This document shows, piece after piece, positions 47,143 through 56,984 of a stretch of DNA of 64,000 nt (position 1 is the first letter of the stretch; the number at the start of each line of letters is the position of its first letter). A model generated the notes under the pieces. It had not been told where the DNA came from. It did no database searches and saw only the letters and a list, made by a program, of their open reading frames with translations. Source of the stretch: Zea mays (Eukaryota > Streptophyta > Magnoliopsida > Poales > Poaceae); contig NC_050104.1 of NCBI RefSeq assembly GCF_902167145.1, positions 3,410,001 to 3,474,000 of the forward strand, in the 5' to 3' direction. The translations under genes were made by a program, and so were the position numbers.

Positions 47143-49512
47143 CATGTTGGGTCCTACAAGGTTAGCACAAATATTCTTAAGGACCCAAATGCAAGTTTTA
47201 TCTCCCTTGCATCTTGCCCCTAACTTTCTAGCAACAATTTTCTTATCCTTTCTACAAATAGCAAAGGAAGCATTTAGAGCACAATAAATTTCGGAAGGTT
47301 CATTCACTACTTTCCTAGGAGCATTATGAACTACATTTCTCCTAGGCATTTGGTGAACAACATTTCTTCTAAACACATTTCTACCATGCATAACATGAGA
47401 ACTAGAAGCAGTCATAGCATAAGAGTCATAAGCATGTGAATCAAAAACATCATTACTTCTAAAAGCATTTCTAGAGTATCTTCTATCATAGTACATGAAA
47501 GCATGATTCTTCTTAACACTATTAGCCATAGGAGCCTTCCCTTTCTCCTTGGTGGAGATAGGAGTCTTATGGCTTGTTAAGTTCTTGGCTTCTCTCTTGA
47601 AGCCAAGACCATCCTTAATTGAGGGGTGTCTACCCACTGTGTAGGCATCCCTTGCAAATTTTATTTTATCAACTTCACTCTTGCTAGTCTTAAGTTGAGC
47701 ATTAAGACTAGCCACTTCATCATTTAGTTTTGAAATTGAAACTAGGTGTTCACTACAAGCATTAACATCAAAATCCTTACACCTAGTGCAAATTGTAATA
47801 TTTTCAACATACGAGTTACTTGCTACTTCTAGTTTAGCAGTTAAATCGTTAATTTCACCTTTTAAAGAAGAAATGGTTTCATTACAAGTAGAGAGTTCAC
47901 AAGAAAGTATTCCATTTCTTTTAACTTCTAGAGCAAGTGAATTTTGTGCACTAACAAATTTATCATGTTCTTCATATAAAAGGTCTTCTTGTTTCTCTAA
48001 GATTCTATCCTTTTCATTTAAGGCATCAATCAACTCATTAATCTTAGCTATCTTAGTTCTATCCAATCCCTTGAATAAACTAGAGTAATCAATTTCATCC
48101 TCACTAGATTCATCATCACTAGAAGAATCATAAGTATTAGCATTACGAGTGATTACCTTCTTTTCCCTTGCCATGAGGCAAGTGTGATGCTCGTTGGGGA
48201 AGAGAGCCGATTTGTTGAAGGCAGTGGCGGCGAGTCCTTCGTCGTCGGAGTCGGACGAAGAGCAACCCGAATCCCACTCCTTTCCAAGGTGTGCTTCGCC
48301 TTTGGCCTTCTTGTAAGCCTTCTTGTTCTCTCTCTTCCCATTTTTCCCTTGCTCCTGGTCACTATCATTTTCGGGACAGTTAGCAATAAAATGACCAAGC
48401 TTACCGCATTTGAAGCATGATCGCTTTCCCTTGGTCTTGGCCTTGCTTGGCTGTCCCTTTCGACCTTTTAGCGCCGTCTTGAATCTCTTGATGATGAGAG
48501 CCATCTCTTCATCATTGAGCCCGGCCGCCTCAACTTGCGCCACCTTGCTAGGAAGCGACTCCTTGCTCCTTGTTGCCTTTAGAGCAATGGGTTGAGGCTC
48601 ATGGAGTGGACCGTTCAATGCGTCGTCGACGTATCTTGCCTCCTTGATCATCATCCGCCCGCTCACGAATTTTCCAAGTACTTCCTCGGGCGTCATCATC
48701 GTGTACCTGGGATTCTCACGAATATTGTTCACGAGATGAGGATCAAGAACGGTAAAGGACCTGAGCATTAGGCGGACGACGTCGTGATCCGTCCAACGTG
48801 TGCTTCCGTAGCTCCTTATTTTGTTGATAAGAGTCTTGAGCCGGTTGTAGGTTTGAGTTGGCTCCTCTCCCCTTATCATGGCGAATCGTCCAAGCTCGCC
48901 CTCCACCAACTCCATCTTGGTGAGCATGGTGATGTCGTTCCCCTCGTGAGAGATCTTGAGGGTGTCCCATATCTGCTTGGCATTGTCCAAGCCACTCACC
49001 TTATTGTACTCTTCCCTGCACAAAGACGCTAAGAGAACAGTAGTAGCTTGTGCATTTCTATGAATTTGTTCATTTATAAGCATAGGGCTATCCGAGCTAT
49101 CAAATTTCATTCCATTCTCCACAATCTCCCATATGCTTGGATGGAGAGAGAATAAGTGACTACGCATTTTGTGACTCCAAAATCCGTAGTCCTCCCCATC
49201 GAAGTGTGGAGGTTTGCCAAGAGGAATGGAAAGCAAATGCGAATTCGAACTATGTTGAATACGAGAATAATCAAATGAAAAGTTCGAATTGACCGTCTTT
49301 TTGTAGTCGTTGTCATCATCCTTTTGGGAAGAAGTAGACTCATCACTATCGTCGTAGTAGATGATCTCCTTGATGCGCCTTGTCTTCTTCTTCTTCCCTT
49401 CCTTCCGTCTATGCCCCGAGCCGGAGTCGGTAGGCTTGTCGTCCTTCAGCTCGTTGACGAAGGATTCCTTCTCTTTGTCGTTGATCACGATTCCCTTCCC
49501 CTTAGGATCCAT
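47116..49512 (-). CDS. Sirevirus Gag
   Basis: A 798-residue gag, open throughout. An N-terminal Lys/Glu-rich segment is followed by a capsid domain ([25 protein letters not shown]), a CCHC knuckle [14 protein letters not shown] near residue 375, and a long coiled-coil C-terminal half (from about residue 480). A large gag is typical of Sireviruses. The ATG at 49512 is the first Met in frame, 49 bases after the LTR. Gag ends at TAA 47118-47116 and pol lies in another frame, so either a frameshift or a mutation separates them. Confidence 0.9.
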   Translation of the reverse strand: MDPKGKGIVINDKEKESFVNELKDDKPTDSGSGHRRKEGKKKKTRRIKEIIYYDDSDESTSSQKDDDNDYKKTVNSNFSFDYSRIQHSSNSHLLSIPLGKPPHFDGEDYGFWSHKMRSHLFSLHPSIWEIVENGMKFDSSDSPMLINEQIHRNAQATTVLLASLCREEYNKVSGLDNAKQIWDTLKISHEGNDITMLTKMELVEGELGRFAMIRGEEPTQTYNRLKTLINKIRSYGSTRWTDHDVVRLMLRSFTVLDPHLVNNIRENPRYTMMTPEEVLGKFVSGRMMIKEARYVDDALNGPLHEPQPIALKATRSKESLPSKVAQVEAAGLNDEEMALIIKRFKTALKGRKGQPSKAKTKGKRSCFKCGKLGHFIANCPENDSDQEQGKNGKRENKKAYKKAKGEAHLGKEWDSGCSSSDSDDEGLAATAFNKSALFPNEHHTCLMAREKKVITRNANTYDSSSDDESSEDEIDYSSLFKGLDRTKIAKINELIDALNEKDRILEKQEDLLYEEHDKFVSAQNSLALEVKRNGILSCELSTCNETISSLKGEINDLTAKLEVASNSYVENITICTRCKDFDVNACSEHLVSISKLNDEVASLNAQLKTSKSEVDKIKFARDAYTVGRHPSIKDGLGFKREAKNLTSHKTPISTKEKGKAPMANSVKKNHAFMYYDRRYSRNAFRSNDVFDSHAYDSYAMTASSSHVMHGRNVFRRNVVHQMPRRNVVHNAPRKVVNEPSEIYCALNASFAICRKDKKIVARKLGARCKGDKTCIWVLKNICANLVGPNMSWVPKSQA

Positions 49513-49546
49513 CTCTTCGGGCGGTAAGTCCCTTTGTGAAGAGAAC

Positions 49547-49560
49547 GGCTCCGATACCAA
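49547..49560 (-). other. Primer binding site of the Sirevirus
   Basis: The minus strand reads 'ttggtatcggagcc' right after the 5' LTR. It is complementary to initiator tRNA-Met with one changed base, the same change as in the chromovirus PBS at 18001. Confidence 0.85.
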
Positions 49561-49561
49561 T

Positions 49562-50813
49562 TGAGAGCACCTAGAGGGGGGGGGTGAATAGGTGATCCTG
49601 TAAAAACTTAACTTATAGCCACAAAAACTTGTTAGAGGTTAGCACAATAATTGCCAAGTGGCTAAAGAGAAGATCTTGCACAATACGACAATCACAGAGA
49701 ATTCAACACAGAGGAGACACGGTGATTTATCCCGTGGTTCGGCCAAGTACAAAACTTTCCTACTCCACGTTGTGGCGTCCCAACGGACGAGGGTTGCAAT
49801 CAACCCCTCTCAAGCGGTCCAAAGACCCACTTGAATACCACAGTATTTTGCCTTGCTTATCTTTATCCCACTTGCGAGGAATCTCCACAAATTGGAGTCT
49901 CTCGCCCTTACACTTAAGATTCACAAAGAAGCACGGAGTAAGGGAGGGAAGCAACACACACAAATCCACAGCGAAACGCGCACACACACGGCCAAGATTC
50001 GAGCTCAAAGACTATCTCACAGTTTCTCACAAGAACAGAGCTCGAATCACTTAGAATCACAAACGGATGCGCAAAGACTGAGTGTGGATGATCAAGAATG
50101 CTCAAGAGTTGCTTGGTTATCTCCTCCATGCGCCTAGGGGTCCCTTTTATAGCCCCAAGGCAGCTAGGAGCCGTAGAGAGCAAATCTGGAAGGCTGATCT
50201 TGCCTTCTGTCGTCGGGCGCACCGGACAGTCCGGTGCACACCGGACAGTGTCCGGTGCCCGATTCCTTTCCTTAAATGGCGAAGCCGACCGTTGCAGATG
50301 CGGGAGCCGTTGGCGCACCGGACATGTCCGGTGCACACCGGACAGTCCGGTGCCCCCTTCCGACCGTTGGCTCGGCCACGTGTCCCGCGCAGATCGCGCG
50401 GCCGACCGTTGGCCCTGGCCGACCGTTGGCTCACCGGACAGTCCGGTGCACACCGGACAGTCCGGTGAATTTTAGTCGAACGCCGTCAGCAAATTCCCGA
50501 GAGCGGCCTCTTCGGCCGAGGGAGCCTGGCGCACCGGACACTGTCCGGTGCACCACCGGACAGTCCGGTGCCCCAGACCGAAACAGTCCCTTGGCTGTAC
50601 ACAGCCAAGTCTTCTCTTATCTTCTTCTATCTGTTTCTAACACTTAGACAAATATATTAGTACACAAAACCAATGTACTAAGACTTAGAAACATACCTTT
50701 GTTGTAGATTTGCACTTTGTTCATTCATGGGCATTGGTTCACATCTAAGCACTTGTGTTGACGCTTAATCACCAAAATACTTAGAAATGGCCCAAGGGCA
50801 CATTTCCCTTTCA
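49562..50813 (-). repeat. 5' LTR of the Sirevirus
   Basis: 1252 bp. The palindrome block is at 50218-50575. Differences from the 3' LTR: G-run of 9 against 7, and one palindrome two bases shorter, plus about three substitutions. Confidence 0.93.
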
Positions 50814-50952
50814 AGTAGCTGCACAAGCGTTTTCAATTATTTTTTGTAACTTTAGAATTAATTGCCCGCCACAATGAACAGAGACATTATAGGCAACATT
50901 CCTTTTTGATAGCTGCATATATTTGTTTTAGATTTTAATTTTTTACAGCAAT

Positions 50953-51320
50953 ATGGGTGATAGTGCCGATTGGAATGAAGATAACACTGCTCTAGTGTGT
51001 GAATTGTTTGTCGAACAAGTGAAGGCGCACAACCGTTCTGGTACCCACTTAAATAAAATAGGGTACAAAAATGTGATGGACAAATTCAAAGAAAATACTG
51101 GGTTGTCCTACACCAAAATGAAGTTCAAGAACAAATGGGACAAGATGAGGATTTTCAGAGATGTGATCGAAACCCAGATTATATCCCTACTATTCCATCC
51201 CGTTATAGGCGATATGTCCCTCAGAATGCATCAGATACATCCACCACAGGGTCGAGTAGTAGGAACATGAATAGGTTCCGCGATGATGTATCGAAGGTAC
51301 TTTGGAAGTCGAGGTGATTA
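50953..51320 (+). pseudogene. Myb/SANT-like DNA-binding protein fragment of the Harbinger-type element
   Basis: ATG at 50953, five bases after a splice-like 'ttttttacag'. The first 75 residues (DWNEDNTALVCELFVEQV, GYKNVMDKF, KFKNKWDKMR) match the Myb/SANT-like domain (Myb_DNA-bind_3) found in plant PIF/Harbinger-associated ORFs. Thereafter the similarity shifts frame (RNPDYIP, SSRNMNRFRDD), so a small deletion or unrecognised intron breaks it. Such proteins bind element ends and help the transposase. Stretch 51321-51652 is non-coding. Confidence 0.65.
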
Positions 51321-51652
51321 GAAAAGGTGGTTCGTGTCATATTTTGGATATTGTGTCATGCTAGTTTTATGCAATTTATGGATTAAACATTTGAGACCAT
51401 TTTATGCACTACTATGATGGGAATATTTTATATGTTATTGTTTCATAATTTTTTTTCCAGATATGCATCCTACTTATTGGTTTGTAACAAAGTTGAAATG
51501 CAAAGGGTAAAACAGACAATCGCCATAGACCACCAACTCTCAGCAGACAAGAATCAGTTTACTTGCCAAACAGTTTTAAAAATGATTCTGATTCTCTATG
51601 AGAATCAGGAGGATCTGCTCCTCAGGAGGATCAGGATCAGGAGCTAAAGAAG

Positions 51653-51681
51653 CAAGAGCTGGAGCTTTGCCAAACGGGCCC
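51653..51681 (-). repeat. Right TIR of the Harbinger-type element
   Basis: The minus strand reads GGGCCCGTTTGGCAAAG and continues for 29 positions with 3 mismatches to the left TIR. TAA follows at 51682-51684. Confidence 0.85.
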
Positions 51682-51740
51682 TAAAAATAACAAAATGCTG
51701 TTAACTGTACATATAAAAAACTGTATGCACATGTAGACTG

Positions 51741-53749
51741 TTAAAGGTTCTGAATGTATGAAAAGGGATAATTGTATGACTGACCTGCTGAATCAGCCGA
51801 ATTCCTCGAATGTTGTGGCTCATCTGTCTCGTTTTCTAAATTATCGGACTTGGCACGTAGTACCTCGTCGATCAGCTCTATAAACTTGTCTGCTATGTCA
51901 TATTGCTTCACAATAATTTTGTCAATGCTGTCTTTTATGGCTATGCATGACTTGTCAACCTCCAAGTCATATGCATCAAGAATGTCTGTGAATTTAGATC
52001 GATGACGAGGTGGGAGCTCGTTGATCTTACTTGACATCATCTCCTTGATCAATGGAAGTTGGATGTTAAAAGTGGGCCGAGGAGTAGGGGCAGGGCGCGG
52101 TGCATAAAAAATGTTGGTCCTGCACTTCGACTGGTTGTTCAGCAAAAATAATAAGAATCCATGACCACATTCCTATTCCATTTGTTCCATGAATCTTAAA
52201 AATATATGTATATAATACATCATAAACTTGCCTCGGATTGGCGATCGAGCTTAGGTACAACTGAATAGCATGTCTCGGTCGAGCTTCGAAACTAAAATAT
52301 AAAATTAAAGTGAAAGTTGAAATGGACCATGAGTTTGTTATGCAAACAATGGTACTAGAAACAAAGGACATATAATTGACATAAAATTTGTCATAAAATA
52401 CACTTGGTTAAATATGAATAACTTACTTCACAATGTCCGAAAGGTTCGGCCCCATGGCGTACCTTCCTCTTGTCGGCTTTAGTCAAAGCTTTTATGATAT
52501 TCTTATCAAAGAATTTAATGCGAGGTGTGCCAAGCTTATTTTGAAGGGCAGCGGCTGCATGTAGGTGATCCAGGTAATACAACTACATAAAAAAATTACA
52601 ATGTGCAATAGCTGTGTAAGTAAACATAACAAACATCATAAAACATGTTACATAATTACCCACAGTGAGCAACCAAAATTGCAATAAATGTACATAAGGA
52701 GAAACTCTATACTTACAAGGACAACAATGGAGCATCCGTATATAGTCGTGGAGACATTTGTGGTGCTTCGGTTGTGCCACTTCTTCGTAGCTTCACAAAG
52801 CTCATTAAAAATCAACTGGCACCAGTCGGTCTCATGGAAACGGTGCATTTCTTCTGTCAGAAGCACTTCATGATTTGTTATGCCCTAGCTAGCAGTTGGA
52901 AACAACAGACGGTTGAATAAAATGAGGAAGAAACATTTGATTGTAAGGTCATCATCCTCGCCTTTCCTTAAAGGATCCTATAGAAATGTCACATTGAACT
53001 CGTCTTTAGCCAAACCAAGCTCTGCCCTCAAGTTGCTTGCTGCAACTGCTTCGTCAATCCCCAATGGTTTTCCACCGCCATGATTTGGTACACCAAGGAT
53101 AAGATGCACAATGTCCTTTGTGATCTTTAGTTCCTTTCCTGGACCAGGACGAATTGTCATGTCCTTGTGGTCCAGCTTGTCCATCAACCATTGAAGGTGT
53201 GATCTACTACACAGCGCATCTACTGTCATATCAAGAATGTTAGAGAAACCTTTACGTCTTATGGCCTCACGTTGTCTTTCATTCAATATGTTAATGCTTG
53301 CAATGACATCTTGAGGGTTGCACCTCACATTGAGCCTCTGTTATACAATATAGAACCGGAAATAATTTTGTTATTATCAAAAAATATTCAGAAGCTTACA
53401 AATAGGAAATTGTTTGTTGAGTATGCATAACACTAACCTGTCGGGGTAGAACCTCAGGTTTAATCCTCTTTGTCACAACTTATCTTAGAACTCTTGTATG
53501 GCTTTCAGAAACATTACGCTTCTTAAGAGCTGGCATGAAGTCATCTTCATCAGAATCAAGTTGTACTGTTTCATTGATCAAAGTTTGACTGTCAACATTT
53601 GGAGGATTTCCAACTTCTGGACTTGGATTGGACTGTTCTGCGCACGAAATGTCAACACTGAAACACTCCTGGCTTGACTGAATTGTTATACGTTTGGGGT
53701 TATTCGGAGGACGGTCCACGTGCTTCATTTTTTGAAGTAAAAGTTGCAT
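51741..53749 (-). pseudogene. ULP1-like protein, N-terminal portion
   Basis: Upstream exons of the protease gene at 27114-29085, separated by the Harbinger element. Visible exons: about 53749-53430, 53340-52870 or longer, 52866-52700, 52582-52430, 52300-52230 and 52140-51787. The exon at 53328-52978 (SINILNERQREAIRRKGF, KLDHKDMTIRPG, LGVPNHGG) is the conserved N-terminal domain of the plant ULP-like proteins carried by MULEs. Its first exon is acidic and serine-rich (LDSDEDDF). In-frame stops at 53482 (TAA), 52980 (TAG) and about 52887 (TAG) break the gene. The start codon is not certain. Confidence 0.7.
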
Positions 53750-53933
53750 GCATAATACACAATACTGTAAAAATTAATCTGTTGGATATGCATATGTATT
53801 TATTGTGTGGTATCATTGAATCAATGAACCTAATTGTTTTAAATACCAAGCATAAAAGTAATCTGTAGAAATTTTGCATGGTACTAATAATATGTTTCAA
53901 TAAACATCTGAATATACTGTTCTCTAGTTACAT

Positions 53934-54640
53934 TTGCATACATATATTGTCATGTTCAATCATAATAAAAATCTGAATATGTTTCAATAAAAACAGACCT
54001 TGCTGTAACCAATAATGTATTAGCTATAAACATCTGGAATACATAAATGTATGCACTAAACATATATGAAATTTTATATAAATCATATACTCTATGAAAA
54101 ACAACTAATTGATTGCTCATTTACTAAAAACAGTTGCATACATGTTCTGTCCTGTTCTACAATCATAAAAATATGAATATGTTTCAGAAAAATAAAGCTT
54201 GCTATAAACAGTAATGTATTAACAATAGACTAATGAATACATAAATGATTGCATATCACTAACCAGATAAGAAATTCTGAATAAATAATATACTCTACCA
54301 AAAACAACTAATTGACAGCTCCTTTACAACAATCACTTGCATACATGTTTTGTCCTATTTTATAATCATAACAAACTAAATATGTTTGAACAAAACAAAA
54401 CTTGCTATAAACATTACTATATTAACTGTGAACTAGTGGAATAAATAATGTCCTGTTTTATAATAAAAAAAACTGAATATGATTCAATAAAACAATACAT
54501 GCTGTGAACAGTAATGTATTAACTATAAACTAATGGAATAAATAAATGTATGCAGTCACTAAAAGTATATGGACTTTTCAATGAATCATATACTCTACAA
54601 AAACAACTAGCTGACCACTCCATTACCACTTGAACATCAT
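53934..54640. repeat. AT-rich tandem repeats of about 200 bp
   Basis: Units begin near 53934, 54133 and 54336 (periods about 199 and 203). A fourth starts inside a shortened third unit near 54450. Each reads 'gcatacat', 'gtcctgttt', 'atcataa', 'gaatatgtttcaataaaa', 'cagtaatgtattaac' and 'atactctac...aaaacaacta'. There is no coding frame. Position upstream of the ULP1-like gene and near the MULE end suggests a subterminal array or promoter region. Confidence 0.8.
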
Positions 54641-54839
54641 CTATATAAAAAAAACTTTAACTCATATGCATAAACATGTATTCTAATGTGTGTAACCAAT
54701 TGTGTAAATGTGTGTAAATGTATTAATGCAACTGCATAAATATTTGTCACCCCCGCTGTAATCCTTAGAATGCAGTATGAACAAAAAAACAACACATTTG
54801 TACTTCAGGAGATCGATTTACCTTTTTAGGGTTTGCTAA

Positions 54840-55300
54840 CTTTGTTGACGGTCGACGACGATCCCAGGTAATGCGACAAGCTAGGGTTGGGAAGAACACA
54901 CCGTAGATGGTTGGGGAAGGGCTACCCGTTGGAGCGGTACCCGTTGACGGTGGCGAATGTGGAAGATGGCGGAGAACGTGGAAGCAGTCAGGTCGGCAGA
55001 GAGGTGGAAGCAGTCGCGTCGGCGGAGAAACTGGGGTTTTCTCCGGTCTGGACTCCCGTCTCCTATTGCAGCAGCGAGGATAGTGGAGCGCGGATTGGGG
55101 TCAACAAGGAGGCACCGCTCAACTGCCGATTGCGACTGGATCGACAGCGAGCGGCGGATGGAGCGGAGTCGTTGGGGATGGCTGAGTCGGCGGAGAGTCC
55201 CGGAGTCGCGCGGCGAGGGTTGGGGTTTTCCGGTTGTGTAGTCGGTTATGGAAACTGAGACCGGGAGAAGAAAGAGGAGCTAATGGCGACAACACGTCAT
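54840..55300 (-). other. GC-rich leader-like block near the MULE right end
   Basis: An abrupt rise in G+C compared with 53700-54830. Frames open on both strands give low-complexity proteins without resemblance to families. It may be the 5' UTR/promoter of the ULP1-like gene or a captured fragment of host DNA; the sequence alone does not decide. Confidence 0.4.
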
Positions 55301-55398
55301 TATATATATGGAATCTGAAAAGTCCGGTCGGTTGTGAGTGCACGTGCGTTCGTATTTGGCTGGGGCTTCTTGTAGCTAAATAGAGCCTAGGGCTCTAA

Positions 55399-55410
<12 letters not shown>

Positions 55411-55474
<64 letters not shown>
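55411..55474. repeat. (TA)n microsatellite at the MULE right end
   Basis: 32 uninterrupted AT units. A shorter run (10615-10627) stands at the left end of the MULE, so the element probably inserted into a TA repeat that later expanded on this side. Confidence 0.95.
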
Positions 55475-55479
<5 letters not shown>

Positions 55480-56947
55480 TGCTTGTACCTGTTCGTCTTT
55501 GCTTCACGTTGTGATTAGATCGCGATCCGTTTCCGAGCTTCGAGGAATCGACGGTCAAGCTTCGACGACCATGTGATCAAGTTCTTTAGGTTCTACAAGG
55601 TTGAAGACCCTGAGTATCTATTTGGTGAAGGCAGGTGTCCTCTGACCCATTATGTCCTACTTACTTATAATTCACTATCCCGCATTACTTAATTAATTGA
55701 AACCTAAGGATTGACTAGCTTTGTATTTACCTTGTCCTTGATTACCATTTGGGTTATTATGGTTAGCTTCATGCTATTGCTCTACATTAATCAATGATCA
55801 TGATGAGAATATTTATGATACGATGATGTTATCTTGATTATGATGAAGAACTTATGATACTTTTGGGGACTCGGGTTGTTTCCTGAGTACCTCTCCGTAA
55901 GGACCTGTTCGTTGAGAGACCACCCGGGATAACAGTACAACCATAAGAGTGGAATGAGACGCCCTTAGCTGATTAATTAGATGAACTTGGGGGTGTAGTT
56001 GGCTTTATCGGAGGGCCATCAATGGGGGTTGTGGCATAGTGCTTGCTCTGCTAAGGGTGGGTGCCGAGGTTAATTCAATTTGGTTTTGTTAGTCACCCAC
56101 CTTAGGGAGGAGTACTATATTTGTACGACTTGAGAAACCTAACGAGCAACTGCACACCAGGGGAATCTTTGTAAAGGCTACATAGTGATACCCTGCCAGG
56201 CCACCTAGGTAGTGGTGAATGGAGAGTAGCACTCTCCGGCAGAAAGGGAATCATGGCTCGTGGGTAAAGTGTGCAACCTCTGCAAGGGAAAGAAACTGAT
56301 ATATCAGCCGTGCTCATGGTTATGAGCGGCCTTGGGATCCTCTTTGATTAGAGATACAGATGGTTTGAGATGCGTTGATTCTATCAATGGTTTTTGGTTC
56401 GATGACGACAATGATGTTCCTTGATGAGGAAATGGTTCACGGGTTGGTTATTGCTAAAACTTGGCTTCTACTAATAATAAATACCTAATGAACTAAAAGT
56501 AACTGCTTTGATCCTAACCCCACATAAAGCTAGTGCACCTCAGCCAAACGGGACATTTGCTGATTACGTTGATGTGTACTCACCCTTGCTTTCACAAAAC
56601 ACTAGGTTGCTTTGGTGCAACCTATGCTCAGGTAAAGAAGGAGAAGAAGGCATCGAGTCGGATCTCCATGAGTTCTAGGACTTCGATGAGTTCAAGGATT
56701 AGGCTAGCGACCTCCCCCAGTCAGCTGCCTGTGGTGGGTTTGTTTTTGTTGGCTATGTTTCTATTATGTGCACTTTGATTTATATTATGTAAATGACTCT
56801 AGTCTGTAGTATTATTACTTACTCTTTATTGTTATTCAAAGCATTGTGCTATGATGAGTCATTTATATAATTGTTGTGTACGTGAATTTCTGATCCTGGC
56901 ATATACATGGTTCGCATTCGGTTTACCTTCCAAAACCGGGTGTGATA
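55475..56947 (+). mobile_element. Gypsy solo LTR, right part
   Basis: Continuation of the LTR begun at 9008. It includes 'gtgtactcacccttgctttc' near 56573 and ends 'ccgggtgtgata' (relatives at 1631 end 'gtgaca'). It aligns with 1063-1631 and 3400-4566. No genes are present. Confidence 0.7.
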
Positions 56948-56984
56948 GGACCCCTCGGGGCACACATCCATCATGAAAGAAAAT

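Larger units (their letters stand above)
34558..50813 (-). mobile_element. Copia Sirevirus-type element, interrupted
   Basis: LTRs of 1252 bp each, TSD AGTAG (34553-34557 and 50814-50818), minus orientation, about 8.9 kb without the Zeon-like element inside its pol gene. Long gag, pol order protease-integrase-RT-RNase H, PBS for initiator tRNA-Met, clustered palindromes in the LTR and repeated polypurine-like boxes before the 3' LTR all fit the Sirevirus lineage of maize. The LTRs differ by about three substitutions and two short indels. Pol is broken by a deletion and by the insertion, so the element is dead. Confidence 0.92.
29110..51681. mobile_element. PIF/Harbinger-type DNA element, nested
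   Basis: The termini are inverted repeats starting GGGCCCGTTTGGCA (29110 on plus, 51681 on minus), 29 positions with 3 mismatches. They are flanked by the 3-bp duplication TAA (29107-29109 and 51682-51684), which fits PIF/Harbinger and not hAT (8 bp). The element interrupts the ULP1-like gene. After removal of the retrotransposons inside, only 29110-29863 and 50819-51681 (about 1.6 kb) belong to it. A Myb/SANT-like reading frame fits the accessory ORF of these elements. No DDE transposase was found, so it is non-autonomous. Confidence 0.82.
10628..55410. mobile_element. Composite MULE with FAR1-type transposase and ULP1-like protease genes
   Basis: A Mutator-like element of about 10.5 kb once the two large insertions are removed (13978-25645 and 29110-51681, plus their TSDs). 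It carries two convergent genes: a MURA/FAR1-type transposase on the plus strand and a ULP1-like protease on the minus strand. The ends are proposed at 10628 and 55410. Read inward, both have GCCCT-(A/G)GGC and then AGCCCC-(A/G)-GCCA about 35-40 bases in, an imperfect inverted repeat. Both ends abut a (TA)n run, so the 9-bp TSD would be ATATATATA and cannot be proven by eye. FAR1 plus ULP1 gene content is known for Kaonashi-type MULEs; placement in that group is inference. Confidence 0.7.

Noticed and set aside
29110..51681. hAT element assignment
   Set aside because: An 8-bp duplication is not present (flanks differ beyond TAA). The 3-bp TAA and GGGCCC ends fit PIF/Harbinger.
54887..55258. 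A 123-residue gene on the plus strand
   Set aside because: Low-complexity translation with competing frames on both strands; it lies in the leader region of a minus-strand gene.
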